DNA from: Molanna angustata
Lineage: Eukaryota > Arthropoda > Insecta > Trichoptera > Molannidae
Assembly (NCBI GenBank): GCA_963576475.1
Contig: OY754981.1
Span: 31,782,132 to 31,846,131 of the forward strand
Length of the DNA: 64,000 nt
Direction of reading: 5' to 3'
A program made the position numbers and the translations under genes. The number at the start of each line of letters is the position of its first letter. The stretch's first letter is position 1. Below the pieces are notes generated by a model. It was not told where the DNA came from, did not search any database, and worked only from the letters and a program-made list of their open reading frames with translations. Below, one piece after another: positions 42,528 through 53,486 of this stretch.

Positions 42528-42596
42528 ACTTATTCTGTGAAGTGTCTATCGAGCATCCAACAGTTAATATGCCAATAAATATTCATTTAAAATCCA
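42528..42596. other. Spacer
   Basis: No supported feature. Confidence 0.3.
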
Positions 42597-42727
42597 CCCA
42601 ATAACAAGATATAGACTGAAATCACAATTAAAAGTTGTGCCGTCAACGAGAATCAAACCTGAGACATTTCAGAGTCCTGAGCACAAAGGTCTCAGGAGTC
42701 AGAAATATAACTAACTAAGCCACGAAC
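42597..42727 (-). mobile_element. SINE-2, diverged copy
   Basis: Keeps ACCCAATAACAAG, TAGACTGAAATCACAATTAA, the degraded B box (AATCAAACC) and ACTAACTAAGCCACGAACG in reverse, as in the 45432 copy. Confidence 0.55.
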
Positions 42728-43139
42728 GTAGACAAAGTATATTTAATTTTCTTACATCAAGTCTGATTTAAGGTTTGACAAATGGTTGTGCGTTCTTAAA
42801 TACATTAGTTGTCAGGATCATTATCAAGAGTAACATGTTTTAAAAGCTAATGATCCATTTGAAGATAAATCGTCTCCGTTATAACCAGCAAAATGTAATT
42901 TTCCTCAGCCATTACCGGTAATGATCGAATTAAGTTAAAATGTCTGCCGTTGAAATAAAAAAAACTGATTTTCCAAATGGTGTGTTACATAAAATAATCA
43001 AACATTAGGTACCTACTATAGTAAGATTTGTCTTATGGTATACTAAGCTCCATTTTCTCGTTTAAAGATACTTAGGAATCGTTGCAAATTTACTGAAAAG
43101 AAAACTGAAAAGATATCCCACATTATTTAAATTATTATT
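42728..43139. other. Intergenic, no gene seen
   Basis: No supported feature. Confidence 0.35.
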
Positions 43140-43205
43140 TATAACCCTATCCTGTTTTAGGGTAAGCAGAGAGAGAGAGAGATATTCGAACACCAGACTC
43201 CTCTT
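43140..43205 (-). pseudogene. RTE-A tail fragment
   Basis: In reverse, AGGAGTCTGGTGTTCGAATA, then CTCTCTGCTTACCC, the same terminal block as other RTE-A ends; a GA microsatellite has grown inside it. Confidence 0.5.
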
Positions 43206-43330
43206 TTATTAGCCTTTTTATTATTTTATTTTATTAATTTATGGATTTTGCCAAAAAAGGTATAAATTATTTAGTTAACTGTTTTGTGTGTGAAGTTTAT
43301 GAAAACTGTTCATTTTAGATCTCTATTAGG

Positions 43331-43660
43331 TTATTTTTCATAAATCTGACAATCAAGATGTATATGTTTTTGGAATTGGAAGCCAAAAGCGACCTTATAT
43401 TCACTAATTAAATCTGTATAAAAATTTGGGTACGCATTTCTTAATGGACATTCGCACTCGCATAAATTTGACTCAATAACTCCAATCTTTGCCAAATGCT
43501 CACCAGTAGAACAATGTCCGAGGCGCATTCGACACAGTACACTGGTCGTATGTTTGTCGAACATCATTTAACTGAACCACGACTTTCTGGCTAGTCTTGG
43601 CTGAGTCTCTCTATACAGCCTGCCCTTCGTTTGAGAGACAAAGTCCCAGTGAGCCTGCCA
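43331..43660 (-). pseudogene. R1/Jockey-like LINE, region after RNase H
   Basis: Minus strand, upper part: QAHWDFVSQTKGRLYRETQP; after stops near 43567 it reads SVLCRMRLGHCSTGEHLAKI and GVIESNLCECECP. The RLGH...HL...I...CxC pattern is the C-terminal zinc-binding segment that ends R1/I/Jockey-like ORF2 proteins. Two stops and one frame change; a dead fragment, adjoining an RTE piece. Confidence 0.65.
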
Positions 43661-43667
43661 ATTCTCC

Positions 43668-43830
43668 TTGTATACTTCCATTCACTCATTCTTTCTATGT
43701 GGCCAAATAACCTTATGGGTATTTATTTTCATCTTACTTACGATATATTTTTCAATCATACTTTCCACATATTCGTCCTAGTGACTTCATTTTACCCGCG
43801 TTAATTCTACTTTTCAAATAAATTGATTTG
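43668..43830 (-). pseudogene. RTE LINE fragment
   Basis: Reverse reading gives RINAGKMKSLGRICGKYD, a stop, and KMKINTHKVIWPHRKNE, a damaged version of the LRRMCGKT...MKINALRWFGHIERM block of RTE-A. Confidence 0.6.
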
Positions 43831-44370
43831 TTTGAAAAGGCTCTACCATAATATATGTATAGGATATTATATATTAATTCCTTATGCCTCACCAAACATA
43901 TTCATATGCTTATTCGTCGAAATGTTTACATTATAATTTTCCCTCGCCCACCCACACCCACCCACACATACACACATTTATCTTCCATCACATAACTCCA
44001 AATTTGGTTTATTCTAACAAGACGGTATTAATTAAGTTTGCAAAGCAAATAATAGACAGTCAAACGCTTTCGATTATATAAAGCGGTGGTTCCAAAATGT
44101 AAATAACTTTAAAAAAGCGGATGAATTTTTTATTCTTAGCATAGTTATTTTATTTATTTAATCATAATATTACAGAGAAAATATATTAAAGATAACTGCG
44201 TCGCTAGACATTGTCTGCTCCGAAGCAACTACCTGTATAGTTATTACATTTTATTAACTTAAAATATATTCAAAACATTATACATAAAAATACAATAAAA
44301 TAAAATGAATAACTTGAAGGTTTTTTCTGTTTATGTATAATAGGGTTTTTCCCTCCCCCTTCCCCTGCTT
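43831..44370. other. Intergenic, no gene seen
   Basis: No supported feature; a CCCACACA-rich tract lies at about 43947..43975. Confidence 0.35.
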
Positions 44371-44430
44371 ATCTGTACATACCCCATTTGACCATTACAT
44401 GTGTAATTTTTAAGTCAGTATAATAGTGTG

Positions 44431-44470
44431 CCTCTGAGGATGCCAGCTGTGACTGGCGAAAGCGCTTAGG
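44431..44470 (+). ncRNA. Hammerhead ribozyme-like motif, subfamily 2
   Basis: CCT (helix I), CTGAGGA core, the extra T, helix II GCCAG with CTGGC around a CTGTGA loop, GAAA, helix III of two pairs (AG with CT, loop CG), U17, then AGG closing helix I. Compared with 17120, helix II is fully different and helix III has G-C where the other has C-G: paired changes that keep the fold. Helix I is only three pairs. Confidence 0.6.
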
Positions 44471-44825
44471 AAAATAAAAATACTCATTGTGGAATCTAAC
44501 TGTGTTTCTATTTATTAGTGTTTTTTTACAATTTATAAATAATATGAACATCAAGAAAAAGAAAATAAAAATCGTAAATACAATAATATAGAGTAGTTAG
44601 ACATTGGATTTTTTTAACCCTTTAAGTTTCAATGGCAGCTTGTTATACATTCATGGTGTAATAAATGAGAAGCATTTTTGCCTTAATTTGGTATTCATTT
44701 TCGGAACTCTATAGCTACCCGATGTTTTGTTTTTTTGTGTTTAAATATAAAAAAAATACATAAAAAAAAAGGTTTGCTAGCAATGATTTTATGTATATAA
44801 ATAAATGGTCCACTAATTCAAAAGT

Positions 44826-44866
44826 ACCATTCAGTAGATGCTCTTTGAGCGAAACGCGTCAGTGGT
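44826..44866 (+). ncRNA. Hammerhead-like motif, core mutated
   Basis: ACCATT pairs with AGTGGT (helix I, one mismatch), helix II GCTC-TTT-GAGC, GAAA, helix III AC-GC-GT and C17 are all present, but the CUGANGA core reads CAGTAGA. Probably inactive. Confidence 0.5.
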
Positions 44867-45000
44867 CAACACTAAATTAGTGGAATAAAGTTAAAAAATT
44901 GTGTTCTTATTTATTTTTTTAAGTAATTTTATAATATTGATAATGGAATTCCATCACGTTTTAGCAGTCGAGAAATTAGAAATAATTTTTGTGTTTAGTT

Positions 45001-45431
45001 TGGTGAACTTTGATTCGTTTTTGAAAAATAAATACATGATTCATCTTGTGTACAGCCTGCTTTCGTATATCCAGAACTTTGAAAGATTTAAATTGGGCTA
45101 TACCTGAATGACTTCTTATTGATAACTCTGACTATGCAATTTTGAGCTTTTTTAAGAGAATCAAATAATAAATGGAATGGAAGCGAAGATTTCCATACAA
45201 TAAGTATTATAGAGTTTGGGTATTCAGAAATACTTAAAAAAATTTAATCCTTACTTTATGGAATTTGTAATATTTCCATATAATTCTTGTATTTCAATCC
45301 TTACCAATGTACCAGCACAGAGTTGTCTGACATTTGGTGCCAGCAATACGTGCGAAAAAATTAAAATAAACGAATGTCTTATAAACATTCCTGGATATCA
45401 AAAATTTTATTATTATTATTTTATGTAACTT
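45001..45431. other. Intergenic, no gene seen
   Basis: No supported feature. Confidence 0.35.
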
Positions 45432-45637
45432 CTCGGTCAACTAACAGGTGCTATGTCAAATAGTTATTTGACACGAACCCAAAAACAAGTTGCCACATTC
45501 TGGAGACTTACGATATTTAACGTCTCACAGATCCATACTGAAAACACAATTAAAAACTGTGTCTCCACCGGGAATCGAACCAGGGACCCTTGGATCAGCA
45601 GTCAGATACCTAACCAACTGTGTCAGATACCTAACTA
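45432..45637 (-). mobile_element. SINE-2, best-preserved copy
   Basis: Minus strand: A-box-like TGGTTAGGTATCTGAC, B box GGTTCGATTCCCGG, then TGGAGACACAG, TTTTTAATTGTGTTTTCAGT, CAGAATGTGGCAACTTG and the end CACCTGTTAGTTGACCGAG. tRNA-derived head and a body of about 130 bp. The head shows a local duplication (AGTTAGGTATCTGACAC twice). Confidence 0.75.
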
Positions 45638-45671
45638 ACTGCTTATCTTTTTTACTGAAATCGTATCATTT

Positions 45672-45960
45672 TTTTTTCATTCGTACCATCACGGAATATT
45701 TCCCAATGCGGGGTTACGAGCGATTGGTATGCGGGTGTGCACTACCTTATAAATGGCAGCACGACACGTGCGTGTTAACCCATACACAAGTCTCACCTCA
45801 CCTAAACTCCATTCAGAATCGATGGTGAACCTCATAACTGAAATATGTGAGGTGTTTTTGTTGCCTGTTGTATTTTCGTTCACACGGTTCTGACGGAACA
45901 CTCGAAAACGATGATAATAAAAAGGGTGGAAGGACTATTCTGAGCCGGTGCCTCATAATA
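45672..45960 (-). mobile_element. Rep-B copy
   Basis: Reverse of Rep-B: GTACCATCACGGAATATTTC, GCGGGTGTGCACTACC, TGGTGAACCTCATAACTGAA and ACTATTCTGAGCCGGTGCC. Lies head-to-head with the plus copy at 46055. Confidence 0.65.
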
Positions 45961-46054
45961 AAACTGTGTTTATTGAAAAAAATAAATGATTAACAAGTGT
46001 TGTAACTTCTAACATTTCAATATTTCATTCTTGGTTTTGGAGAGCCATCACTAT

Positions 46055-46312
46055 GATGTGACCGGTTTAGAATAGTGCTTCCAATTTTTTAATATCATCA
46101 TCGCTTTCGGGTATTCCAAAATACGAGACCAAATAACATCTCTCATAGTCCAGCAATGAGGTTCCCAACCCATTCTGAATGTTCTGCGTTTATAAGTGAG
46201 ACAAGACAGGTTGGATACAAGCACGTGTCGTGCTTCCTATTCTAAGGTTATTCACACCCGCACACCTCTCGCTGGATACCCCACTTTGTGGGATATGCCA
46301 TATGAAAGAATG
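46055..46312 (+). mobile_element. Rep-B copy
   Basis: GACCGGTTTAGAATAGTGCT, AGCAATGAGGTTCCCAACCC, CACACCTCTCGCTGGATACC and TTTGTGGGATATGCC match the family; the GATGGTATG tail is damaged. Confidence 0.65.
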
Positions 46313-46675
46313 AATTTTCATCTGAATATCAAAATACCTAATCACCTCATCAGTAACTAATTTTTTGTTTATGTACGTCTCCAATTAATGAATTTTGGCA
46401 AATATATGTATTAACCCTTGGGTGTCCACGGTATACGAAAAATAAATGACCCTTTTTGACCGACGGTTTTTACGAGTGCCACATACTTTAAATAAAATTA
46501 ATAAGATAAAGACAGCAACATTGTTTTCGTTACAAACAGCCGTCGCGTCGGTACATCAAAGGAATATATTTTCTACGGTTCATTGAATTGTTTTCGTAGG
46601 ATAAACTATGTAATATAATGACAATAAATGTCAATGTTGAAGACGCGAATATGAATTATATACAAAAAAAGTGGA
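46313..46675. other. Intergenic, no gene seen
   Basis: No supported feature. Confidence 0.35.
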
Positions 46676-46980
46676 CTGTATTTTTGATGGCGCGATTGGT
46701 TGCAACCACTGCAAGGCAAAGGAAGGATATATATAAGGAACACTCACTTAATTGATCTTCTCCCTTGAAGGATGGCCACAACTTGTCACTTAGATCTCAC
46801 ACACGCGCGCGGTGATTAACAATACTATGATGATAGTGAGTTTTAAGGAGCGGTGAAACGGAAGAGATGAAAGACGACACTGATCGACCTCACAGGACGC
46901 GGTGTTAAAGGAGACTGATTTTGGGTGTAGGGCGGGCAGCAGTTGCAACAATATTATATGTCATTTGATATAAAAAATAC
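46676..46980 (+). promoter_or_regulatory. Possible promoter or LTR-like block
   Basis: A locally GC-richer block has ATTGG (CCAAT in reverse) at about 46694, a TATA-like ATATATATAAGG at about 46727, then purine-rich sequence (GGAGCGGTGAAACGGAAGAG) and a GGGCGGGCAGCAGTTGCAAC end. It could be a solo LTR or a promoter; no matching terminal pair or target duplication is visible. Confidence 0.25.
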
Positions 46981-48717
46981 GACAATTTTAATTACATATT
47001 GGCGCCAACACTTATGTACCTATATATCGTGGCCATAATTTGAAAAGTGACCACCTTTTTTGCACTAATTTCATAATAGTTATAGTATTTTTTTTTAATC
47101 GAAACGTCATTGTTTTTTTTTCATTTAATTTTGTATTTTGTACCTATTGGATTGTCAATATGATAAAAAGTTTTTTTGTGTAACTAATATAAATTTAAAA
47201 AAAGTAATGCCTGGCGGCACCACTTTAGCGTGTTTTTAAATAGTTAAAATATGTATTCAATCCTTTCTAGAGCTCTTTTATTATCAAAATAATAAGACAG
47301 TATTTAATATTTTGAATCATATCAATGCGTGGGCAATTAAGAATAAATTATGTTCGGTACTTAAAAGTTGAGACGGTCAACTAAGGGTTGATGTACATTA
47401 TGGTCGATCGTCGTTCGTAGAGGTATAGCCATAAATATTTGTACAGAAATCGTTGTAGGTATTACTCTCGATTGACATCCAATAAAATAACACTCTCGAC
47501 TTTATTGACTTTCCACTGACCATGGCTACGTTTCTGGTGACCGCGATTGACAATCTCTTAGAAAACTGACCACTCTTGATGCTAACCGGCAATATTACGT
47601 GACAGCTCATTCTAAAGTCTGTTCTGTCAGTCTCAGACCCTTGTTGTGGCGTGACAAGGGTCTTACAATATCATACAGAAGAGTGAGAGCATATAAATTT
47701 TGGTACCTATGTATATTCATACATATTGTTAACCTCACTATAATATATAGGCGGGAAGATTTGTGTAGGTGCGTACCTATCTACATATTAAAGGATCTTG
47801 TTAAGGACTATGACCTTGGGCATAAGGGATGGACAAAATTATGCACACTTATTACCTTCTAATGTATGAAATACGAACGAATATTGTTCAATTGTGGCAA
47901 TTCAAAATATAATACTTAATATTTAAATAAATTTGATTGGTTTTGTGAATTTAACTTCGTTATCTTCCAGTTGAAAATAAACCGAAGAGAAAATCAATTT
48001 AAATTTCAATACATCAATATTATTATTATTACCTAATATTTTCACGATAAAGTCACAAATTTGTTTGTTCGATTTTCCCGCTTAAAAGTTGAAAAGGGAA
48101 AATCACTGAGAGAAAAACGATGAAAATACCGATTTAAGAAAAAACAGAAAATAAAGATTTCTGAACGGTTTGGTTCTTTAATCAATATATTTTGAATGTT
48201 AGTAGCGCGCTTCTGAATGCTAATCAGGTCTCAGTCTGTGAGAAAATTTGTTTGAAATTGAATTATTTTAATCGGTACATCAGCGGAAGTGTTTAGTGGT
48301 ACTTTCAGACTCTCCCAACTTGTTGGATATTGAATGTAAAGTGTCGGCAGGATACAGACGATCTTTGTGATTGAGTTTGATTTTTGACTTTCGAGCCGAA
48401 GGTGACGGGTTCTATAGAATGCATAAGGATAAGATACTGTGTTTAATACATTTCAATTTTCATCTTATGTAACATCCAAGATATGTATAATTTAATTTTG
48501 AAATATATTATTTTTCATCTACAAGTCATACAGTTTACGGATATTCCGGAGTATTTTCATATAATGTTAAACGAAGAAGCTAGAAATATATAATAATTTA
48601 AAATGGTGACTTGAATATATTGCCTCCCTAGGCGTTAGCCTTTTGCAGTTCAAATAAGTATATTGGTGTGTGCTTGAATTTTACAAAACCTAAAAATTAG
48701 TTTGATATAAAATTAAG
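46981..48717. other. Intergenic, no gene supported
   Basis: 1.7 kb without a supported feature. Short ORFs at 47398..47610 and 47599..47862 show no motif. Confidence 0.4.
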
Positions 48718-48826
48718 CAAAAATGCTTGTGCTTTAGGCGAACGAAATCGGTCGAGGCCACTAGGGTGTGATTCGAACTCTCCATCACTGGATTACTAAA
48801 CTTGTGCGATGCCCGCTCAGCCGAAT
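48718..48826 (-). mobile_element. SINE-1, diverged copy
   Basis: ATGCTTGTGCTTTAGGCGAA, GAAATCGGTCGAGGCC, TGATTCGAACTCTCCATCAC and TGGATTACTAAAC are the reverse of the SINE-1 head and body seen at 22397..22582. Confidence 0.7.
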
Positions 48827-49125
48827 AAATACTAATCCATCAGGCGTATCAAGCTTAGCTTTCATCTTGATTTTAAAACGAAATTAATAACCGTATTGAA
48901 AATAAAATGTGTTGGTTGTGTAGAGGACATTGGTACAAAATATGGACCAGTTGGTAAAGGCAGGTACATTGTTCGTAAATAGGCCACCAGTTGCTCATGG
49001 TTCCTCCTTTTAAACTCACATTATGTACTGGTACCAGGGTAGGCCAGAGGTTGTACTCTGTGCCATAGTTCATTGTCATCGGGAAATTAGGTCAAAACTT
49101 TCCAAATATTTGCACTGCACCAGTC
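48827..49125. other. Spacer
   Basis: No supported feature. Confidence 0.3.
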
Positions 49126-49280
49126 ATTTGGGTGCTATCAACACTATTAGGTATCCCAAGACCAGTTTCTAATTCAAATTTGGGTACTATCAATATTATT
49201 AGGTATCATAGGATCTGCTAATTTGGGTGCTATTGACATTTTTAGGTATCTCGATACCAGCTGCTGTATCTAACTTAATA
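49126..49280. repeat. Imperfect tandem repeat, about 3 units
   Basis: Units of about 60 bp share TTTGGGTGCTATCAACA, TTATTAGGTATC and a CCAG/CTG end; they differ at several places, so the array is old. Confidence 0.6.
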
Positions 49281-49579
49281 AAAATTAATTGAATTATGCT
49301 CAGCCGGAAACACATGGCTTTGTTTTCTTTGTATGAAATACAAAATTATTCAATTTAATCAAAATATCAAATGAATTTAGCTGGAAATTTAACATGCATT
49401 GTTATCGGGAATACGCAATTTCTGAAAATTTCACCGCTATGACTGGTTGAGAAGTTCGATAGAAAAATTTCAGTACAGGCAGACATGAGAAGTTAAAGAA
49501 AAAAAAGTAAAAATAGTGAAACTGGTCACCGGAAAATATTCACTTTGTATAAACTCGATAAACGACATAATATGTAGAT
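49281..49579. other. Spacer
   Basis: No supported feature. Confidence 0.3.
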
Positions 49580-49690
49580 GGATGGTGGCAGGGCGATCAG
49601 CGCGTTGGGTTAGTAATCCAGTGGTTGCGAGTTCGAATCCTGCCACGACCGATTTCGTTCACCTATAGCATAAGTATTTATGGTCAATCT
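49580..49690 (+). mobile_element. SINE-1 copy
   Basis: GGTGGCAGGGCGATCAGCGC, TTGGGTTAGTAATCCAGTGG, TTGCGAGTTCGAATCCTGCC and ACGACCGATTTCGTTCACC: the tRNA-like head with a good B box, then a short body. Direct neighbour of a LINE fragment. Confidence 0.75.
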
Positions 49691-49699
49691 AGGGAATGT

Positions 49700-50385
49700 A
49701 TGAATATATATAATGAGTGCAGCGCATTATAAAATGGGTCGCTCCATAGAAAATATAGATTATCCTGACTTGATGCGTGGCTTTCGACTGCACTCCTTGG
49801 CCGATCGAAGAAGATTTCTGGATGTCTCATTTTTATATAAGTTAGTCGACGGAGAGATGGACTGCATCGAACTTGTGAGTGCGGTTAAATTCACGTCCCG
49901 AATATACGGACAAGACAGTCAGTGATGTTTCATGAGGTAGCAGCTTCCACGGAATATTTTTTTAACTCACCAATACTGCGATTGCATAGGTTTGGTAATG
50001 AACTGTGTGATGTTGCTGATATTTTCGGAGATAGTTTGCCGGTATTCAAAAAAAAATTATGAATATTTTATATCGATATACCTGTCAACTTATATAGCTG
50101 CAGTCGATCTATTGTCACATTCGATTTTTCCCTCTTATCATAATTTTTTTTTCTAATTCTCTGATTTTTTTTTGCGTATTTTTATCTTAATCTGTGTTTT
50201 TATCTAAATCTATATATTTATATTTTATCTGAATATATATTTTATGTTTTTTTATATTTCATCAATGTCTTTATTTTTATTTGTTTCTATATTTCATCTT
50301 TGTGTGTAATTAATTATTGTAAATGTATATTGTAACAAGTAAATGGCTTATGCCGTATATTTTGTAAATAAATATACATACATAT
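49700..50385 (+). pseudogene. Jockey-like LINE, reverse transcriptase C-terminus and 3' UTR
   Basis: MGRSIENIDYPDLMRGFRLH, SLADRRRFLDVSFLYKLVDG and EMDCIELVSAVKF, then after a frame change near 49915 an AASTEYFFNSPILRLHRFGN and ADIFGDSLPVFKKKL-stop segment. The YxxLLxxFxLxxLxxRRxxxDxxFLyKLxxG...D pattern is the C-terminal end of Jockey/CR1-type ORF2. A T-rich UTR leads to TTGTAACAAGTAAATGGCTT and AATAAATATACATACATA. Dead by one frameshift; the catalytic domain is missing. Confidence 0.7.
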
Positions 50386-50403
50386 ACTAGTTTTAAGGAC
50401 ACA

Positions 50404-50747
50404 ATTCTGATTCGTCTAAATTTATCCGTCTGAATTTTAGTATATTATGAGAAATGTCAAAAAGTTGACTGTGTTTATACGGGACTCATTACGTCACACC
50501 GCGCGGATAAAATCCTTTTATCCACGGTCGCCCATTGATTAAGACGTTTTCGTATACTGAAAATAATCAGAATAGGACATGATATGTCCTATTCTGATTA
50601 GTTTCAGAGTACGAAAACGTCTATAACCAACGGGCAACTGTGTATAAAAGGATTTTATCAGTGCGGTGTGACGTAATGAGTCCCTATAAATGCAGTCAAC
50701 CTTTTTGACATTTCTCATATGACGGATAAATTTAGACGAATCAGAAT
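50404..50747. mobile_element. Fold-back element, 344 bp
   Basis: Starts ATTCTGATTCGTCTAAATTT and ends with its inverse complement. The two halves pair along almost their whole length (arms of about 165 bp) around the centre GACAT-GAT-ATGTC, with a 12-15 bp extra piece in the left arm and scattered mismatches. AGAATAGGACAT occurs at the centre and just beyond the right end. No coding capacity. Confidence 0.88.
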
Positions 50748-51281
50748 AGGACATATTCTGACCACAACCTCAGGAAACTTAATTTGATATTTTTATTTTC
50801 CAATTGCTAAAAAAGCACATCACTTTCATGGCATTGAAATATTATCAACTTTACATAGTAAAACATTTAAATCAAAAGTTGATAGGTATATTATAAAAAT
50901 ATAAAAATACTTGGTAATAGTTCTATTGTATTTATTAGATTATCGTATATAACTACCAAATATCTATGAAATACATTGGTTTTAACCCACGGAATATATT
51001 CCATACTCCATGTTTTAACCACACTTAAAAGATAACAATAAACCAATAAATACAATATTATTTACCTTTCGAATTTTACTGCTGTCGTTTTCTTTTGTTA
51101 CAGACCTAATGGACACAGGGGACTACAACCACTGACCCAACTACTTTCATTGTATTAAAACGTACATTTGTATAGATTCATTTGCATTATTTAACTTCTT
51201 TTCAACCGTTCAAAAACCAACATTTTTATACACCTGTCATGTAAATTTTGTATATAACCACTAGTCTCAGTCTTGTAGAGC

Positions 51282-51322
51282 ATTATTCTGACGATGTGCC
51301 TTGCACGAAACGCGTCGATAAT
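51282..51322 (+). ncRNA. Minimal type I hammerhead ribozyme-like motif
   Basis: ATTATT helix I with GATAAT (one G-T wobble), CTGACGA, extra T, helix II GTGC-CTT-GCAC, GAAA, helix III AC-GC-GT, and cleavage base C at 51316. All conserved core bases are present, as at 17120..17160. Confidence 0.65.
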
Positions 51323-51383
51323 CTAATAAATACAATAGAACTATTCCAAGTATTTTTATATTTTTATAACATATCAACATACA

Positions 51384-51425
51384 ATGGAGTTCTATCAAGA
51401 ATTGTCGATCGACAAACTTAACTTA
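51384..51425 (+). other. Conserved start codon context MEFYQELSIDKLN
   Basis: ATG 61 nt after the hammerhead-like motif; M-E-F-Y-Q-E-L-S-I-D-K-L-N and then divergence, as in the other copies. Confidence 0.4.
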
Positions 51426-51469
51426 GTTAAATCAATAGTTATTTAACAAAATCATTTCATGAAACAGCC

Positions 51470-51556
51470 GAATAATTTCCAAACAAAATTTGAATAATTT
51501 GTGGAGTGACCTGTTAGTGAAGTGTATAGTGTTGGCCACAACTCACTTGTTAATTA
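51470..51556 (-). mobile_element. MITE-2 end fragment
   Basis: TTGTGGAGTGACCTGTTAGT, GAAGTGTATAGTGTTGGCC and ACAACTCACTTGTT are the reverse of the family left end (ACGAGTGGGTTGTGGCC...TTAGTGAGGAG). It directly follows the Penelope-like unit, as MITE-2 also does near 18.1 kb. Confidence 0.55.
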
Positions 51557-52458
51557 TAATTTCGCCCCTTCAGTCTCTCCCTTCCTTCAACACCTCTCCC
51601 GCCTTCTGTAAGGCTTTTTGATAAGTTCGGTTCGACAAATACCTACACCAAAATTTTCGAGAACATAATAATGTAGCATCACCATGTAAATGAAAGTCAG
51701 TACCTCAAAATAGATTCAGTATGAAGATGGTGGATGAATGTAAATATGTATGTATATATGTAGTTTGCATGAGGATCACGTAAAGCAATATGACATTATG
51801 CAGTTTCATGGTAGAGAAGAAAGCAGAATTCCTTTGATTATTCCTATCGTGTCATGTTTCCAACAGCTACGGTACGAACGTCAACTAATTCCACTTTTCA
51901 AACTTTTTATATCCAGAAATAACATGTTCAAGCATATTTACATAATACTACATAGTTTTTTTACCCGGTGCTGCTCGAGCAGTTATATAATATTTGAACA
52001 GTTTATTTATGATGAATTCAGAAAGTGTTAATATAATCCAATAAAATAATAAAAATCAACACAGATAAGTAAATTTTTAACGAATCAGTCTCTCCTTTCA
52101 GTCTCAAAGATTTACAATGTTAAAGTCGTAAAGTAACTACTAACTACTGTAACGTAGTAAATACTTATATTTTTTTATAATATTATTATTTATAACACTC
52201 ATTATTAACAATAGGTATCGTGAAAATAACGTAATTTTTGTCGAATCATGGCAAAACTATTAGATCTGCTGAAAGTACCACACTTGTCCACCTCGTTAAT
52301 GTTGTTCAAGTTTTAAGCAAGTATTTTCAAGTACAACCAGTTTGACTATGAAACGGTCTAATTGATTATGTTGTGTCTGAACCTGCGCGAAAAGAATGAA
52401 GAATCATTCCGGTAAATTTGTCCTACTAATACATACGTGTTCAATTTAAGGCAATTAA
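51557..52458. other. Intergenic, no gene supported
   Basis: No supported feature; the 93-codon ORF at 51750..52031 shows no motif. Confidence 0.35.
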
Positions 52459-53486
52459 TCCAACTGTCGATTCGTTCATGAGAATTCAATTCTCTTAATG
52501 AATCGACATTATCCAACTGTCGATTCGTTCATGAGAATTCAATTCTCTTAATGAATCGATATTATTAAGCCAAGATGCGTGTACGAAGGAAAATTTTGTA
52601 TGGTGTAGTAGACTTTTTGCATGCTAATAGCACCAACTAGAGGCCTCGCAGCATATATGTTCCCATACATGGATTTTCTCAGAATTCGGAGTAGAACATT
52701 TTATGTGAGTTTTGTGTCTGTGTGTCTGTCTGTCCCCCCCTTATAACTTTTGATCCGCTTAATTTACAGAGCCCAATATTTTAAAATATATAAAAAATTA
52801 CAAGCCTACAAAACTTTTATACTCAGAATTGTGAATTTTTGTTTCAGTCAGGGGTTATCAACTTTTGAAATTTTGATTTATTTTTCCATATATCAGAAAC
52901 CGTAAAAGCTAGAACACTGAAAATTGGTATAAACATAGACAAATACAAAATCTCAAATGAGTTTTTTTTTTTAAATTCCAGGATTTCTCAAACATTTTTT
53001 ATTAAGAAAAATATTTTTTTTATGATAAATTTATGAGTTTAACTGCATTTATTTCCATTTTTTTTTTAAATATCGAAAAAAGCCGAAACACCCAAACTAG
53101 AAAATTTAATTTTCTATAAAAAATATTAAAATTGTATTAGCACATTGCAAATTTTTTCAACAATTTTTATAAGACGACATTGTTTCATACAATTTGTATG
53201 GAAGTAGCCTACTCACAATATCTAAGAAGACTTAATAATTTGATACTAATCTCCAAACATACATACATACCATCATGCTGTTTTCACATTCTGGGTAGGA
53301 TCAAAGGACTGACCTCCATACTATCCTATCTTGACATACATACCTAGGTACATGTGTTGTATAGAAAACCAAATATCTTAAAATATTAAATAATTTGTAT
53401 TTATGGGTTTATAGTTTGGTACTTATTCTTCAACTATACATACTATCGCTATCGATAGTTGGATCTCATGTGTTACATGCAACTAG
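52459..53486 (+). mobile_element. Helitron-N1 with duplicated 5' end
   Basis: The 5' terminal 53 bp (A|TCCAACTGTCGATTCGTTC ... AATCGACATT) occurs twice in tandem, at 52458..52510 and 52511..52563. The element then runs through the standard body to CATGTGTTACATGCAACTAG at 53486, followed by T. Confidence 0.87.

Larger units (their letters stand above)
44371..45000 (+). mobile_element. Penelope-like leader region with two hammerhead-like motifs
   Basis: Contains hammerhead-like motifs at 44431..44470 and 44826..44866, the second followed after 76 nt by ATGGAATTCCATCACG (MEFHHVLAVEKLE). This repeats the layout at 17120 and 51282. No RT domain is seen. Confidence 0.45.
50885..51430. mobile_element. 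Penelope-like inverted unit, second copy
   Basis: An inverted leader at 50890..50945 (ACTTGGTAATAGTTCTATTG...GATTATCG), an inner part nearly identical to 16830..17110 (including TTTTGTTACAGACCTAATGG and GGACACAGGGGACTACAACC), then a plus-facing hammerhead-like motif, leader and ATGGAGTTCTATCAAG. The inner CTTTTGTTACAG|ACC looks like a splice acceptor. Same arrangement as 16380..17265, with the minus-side ribozyme lost. Confidence 0.6.

Noticed and set aside
46500..46990. Complete solo LTR
   Set aside because: No TG...CA terminal pair with a target duplication could be found; reported only as promoter-like.
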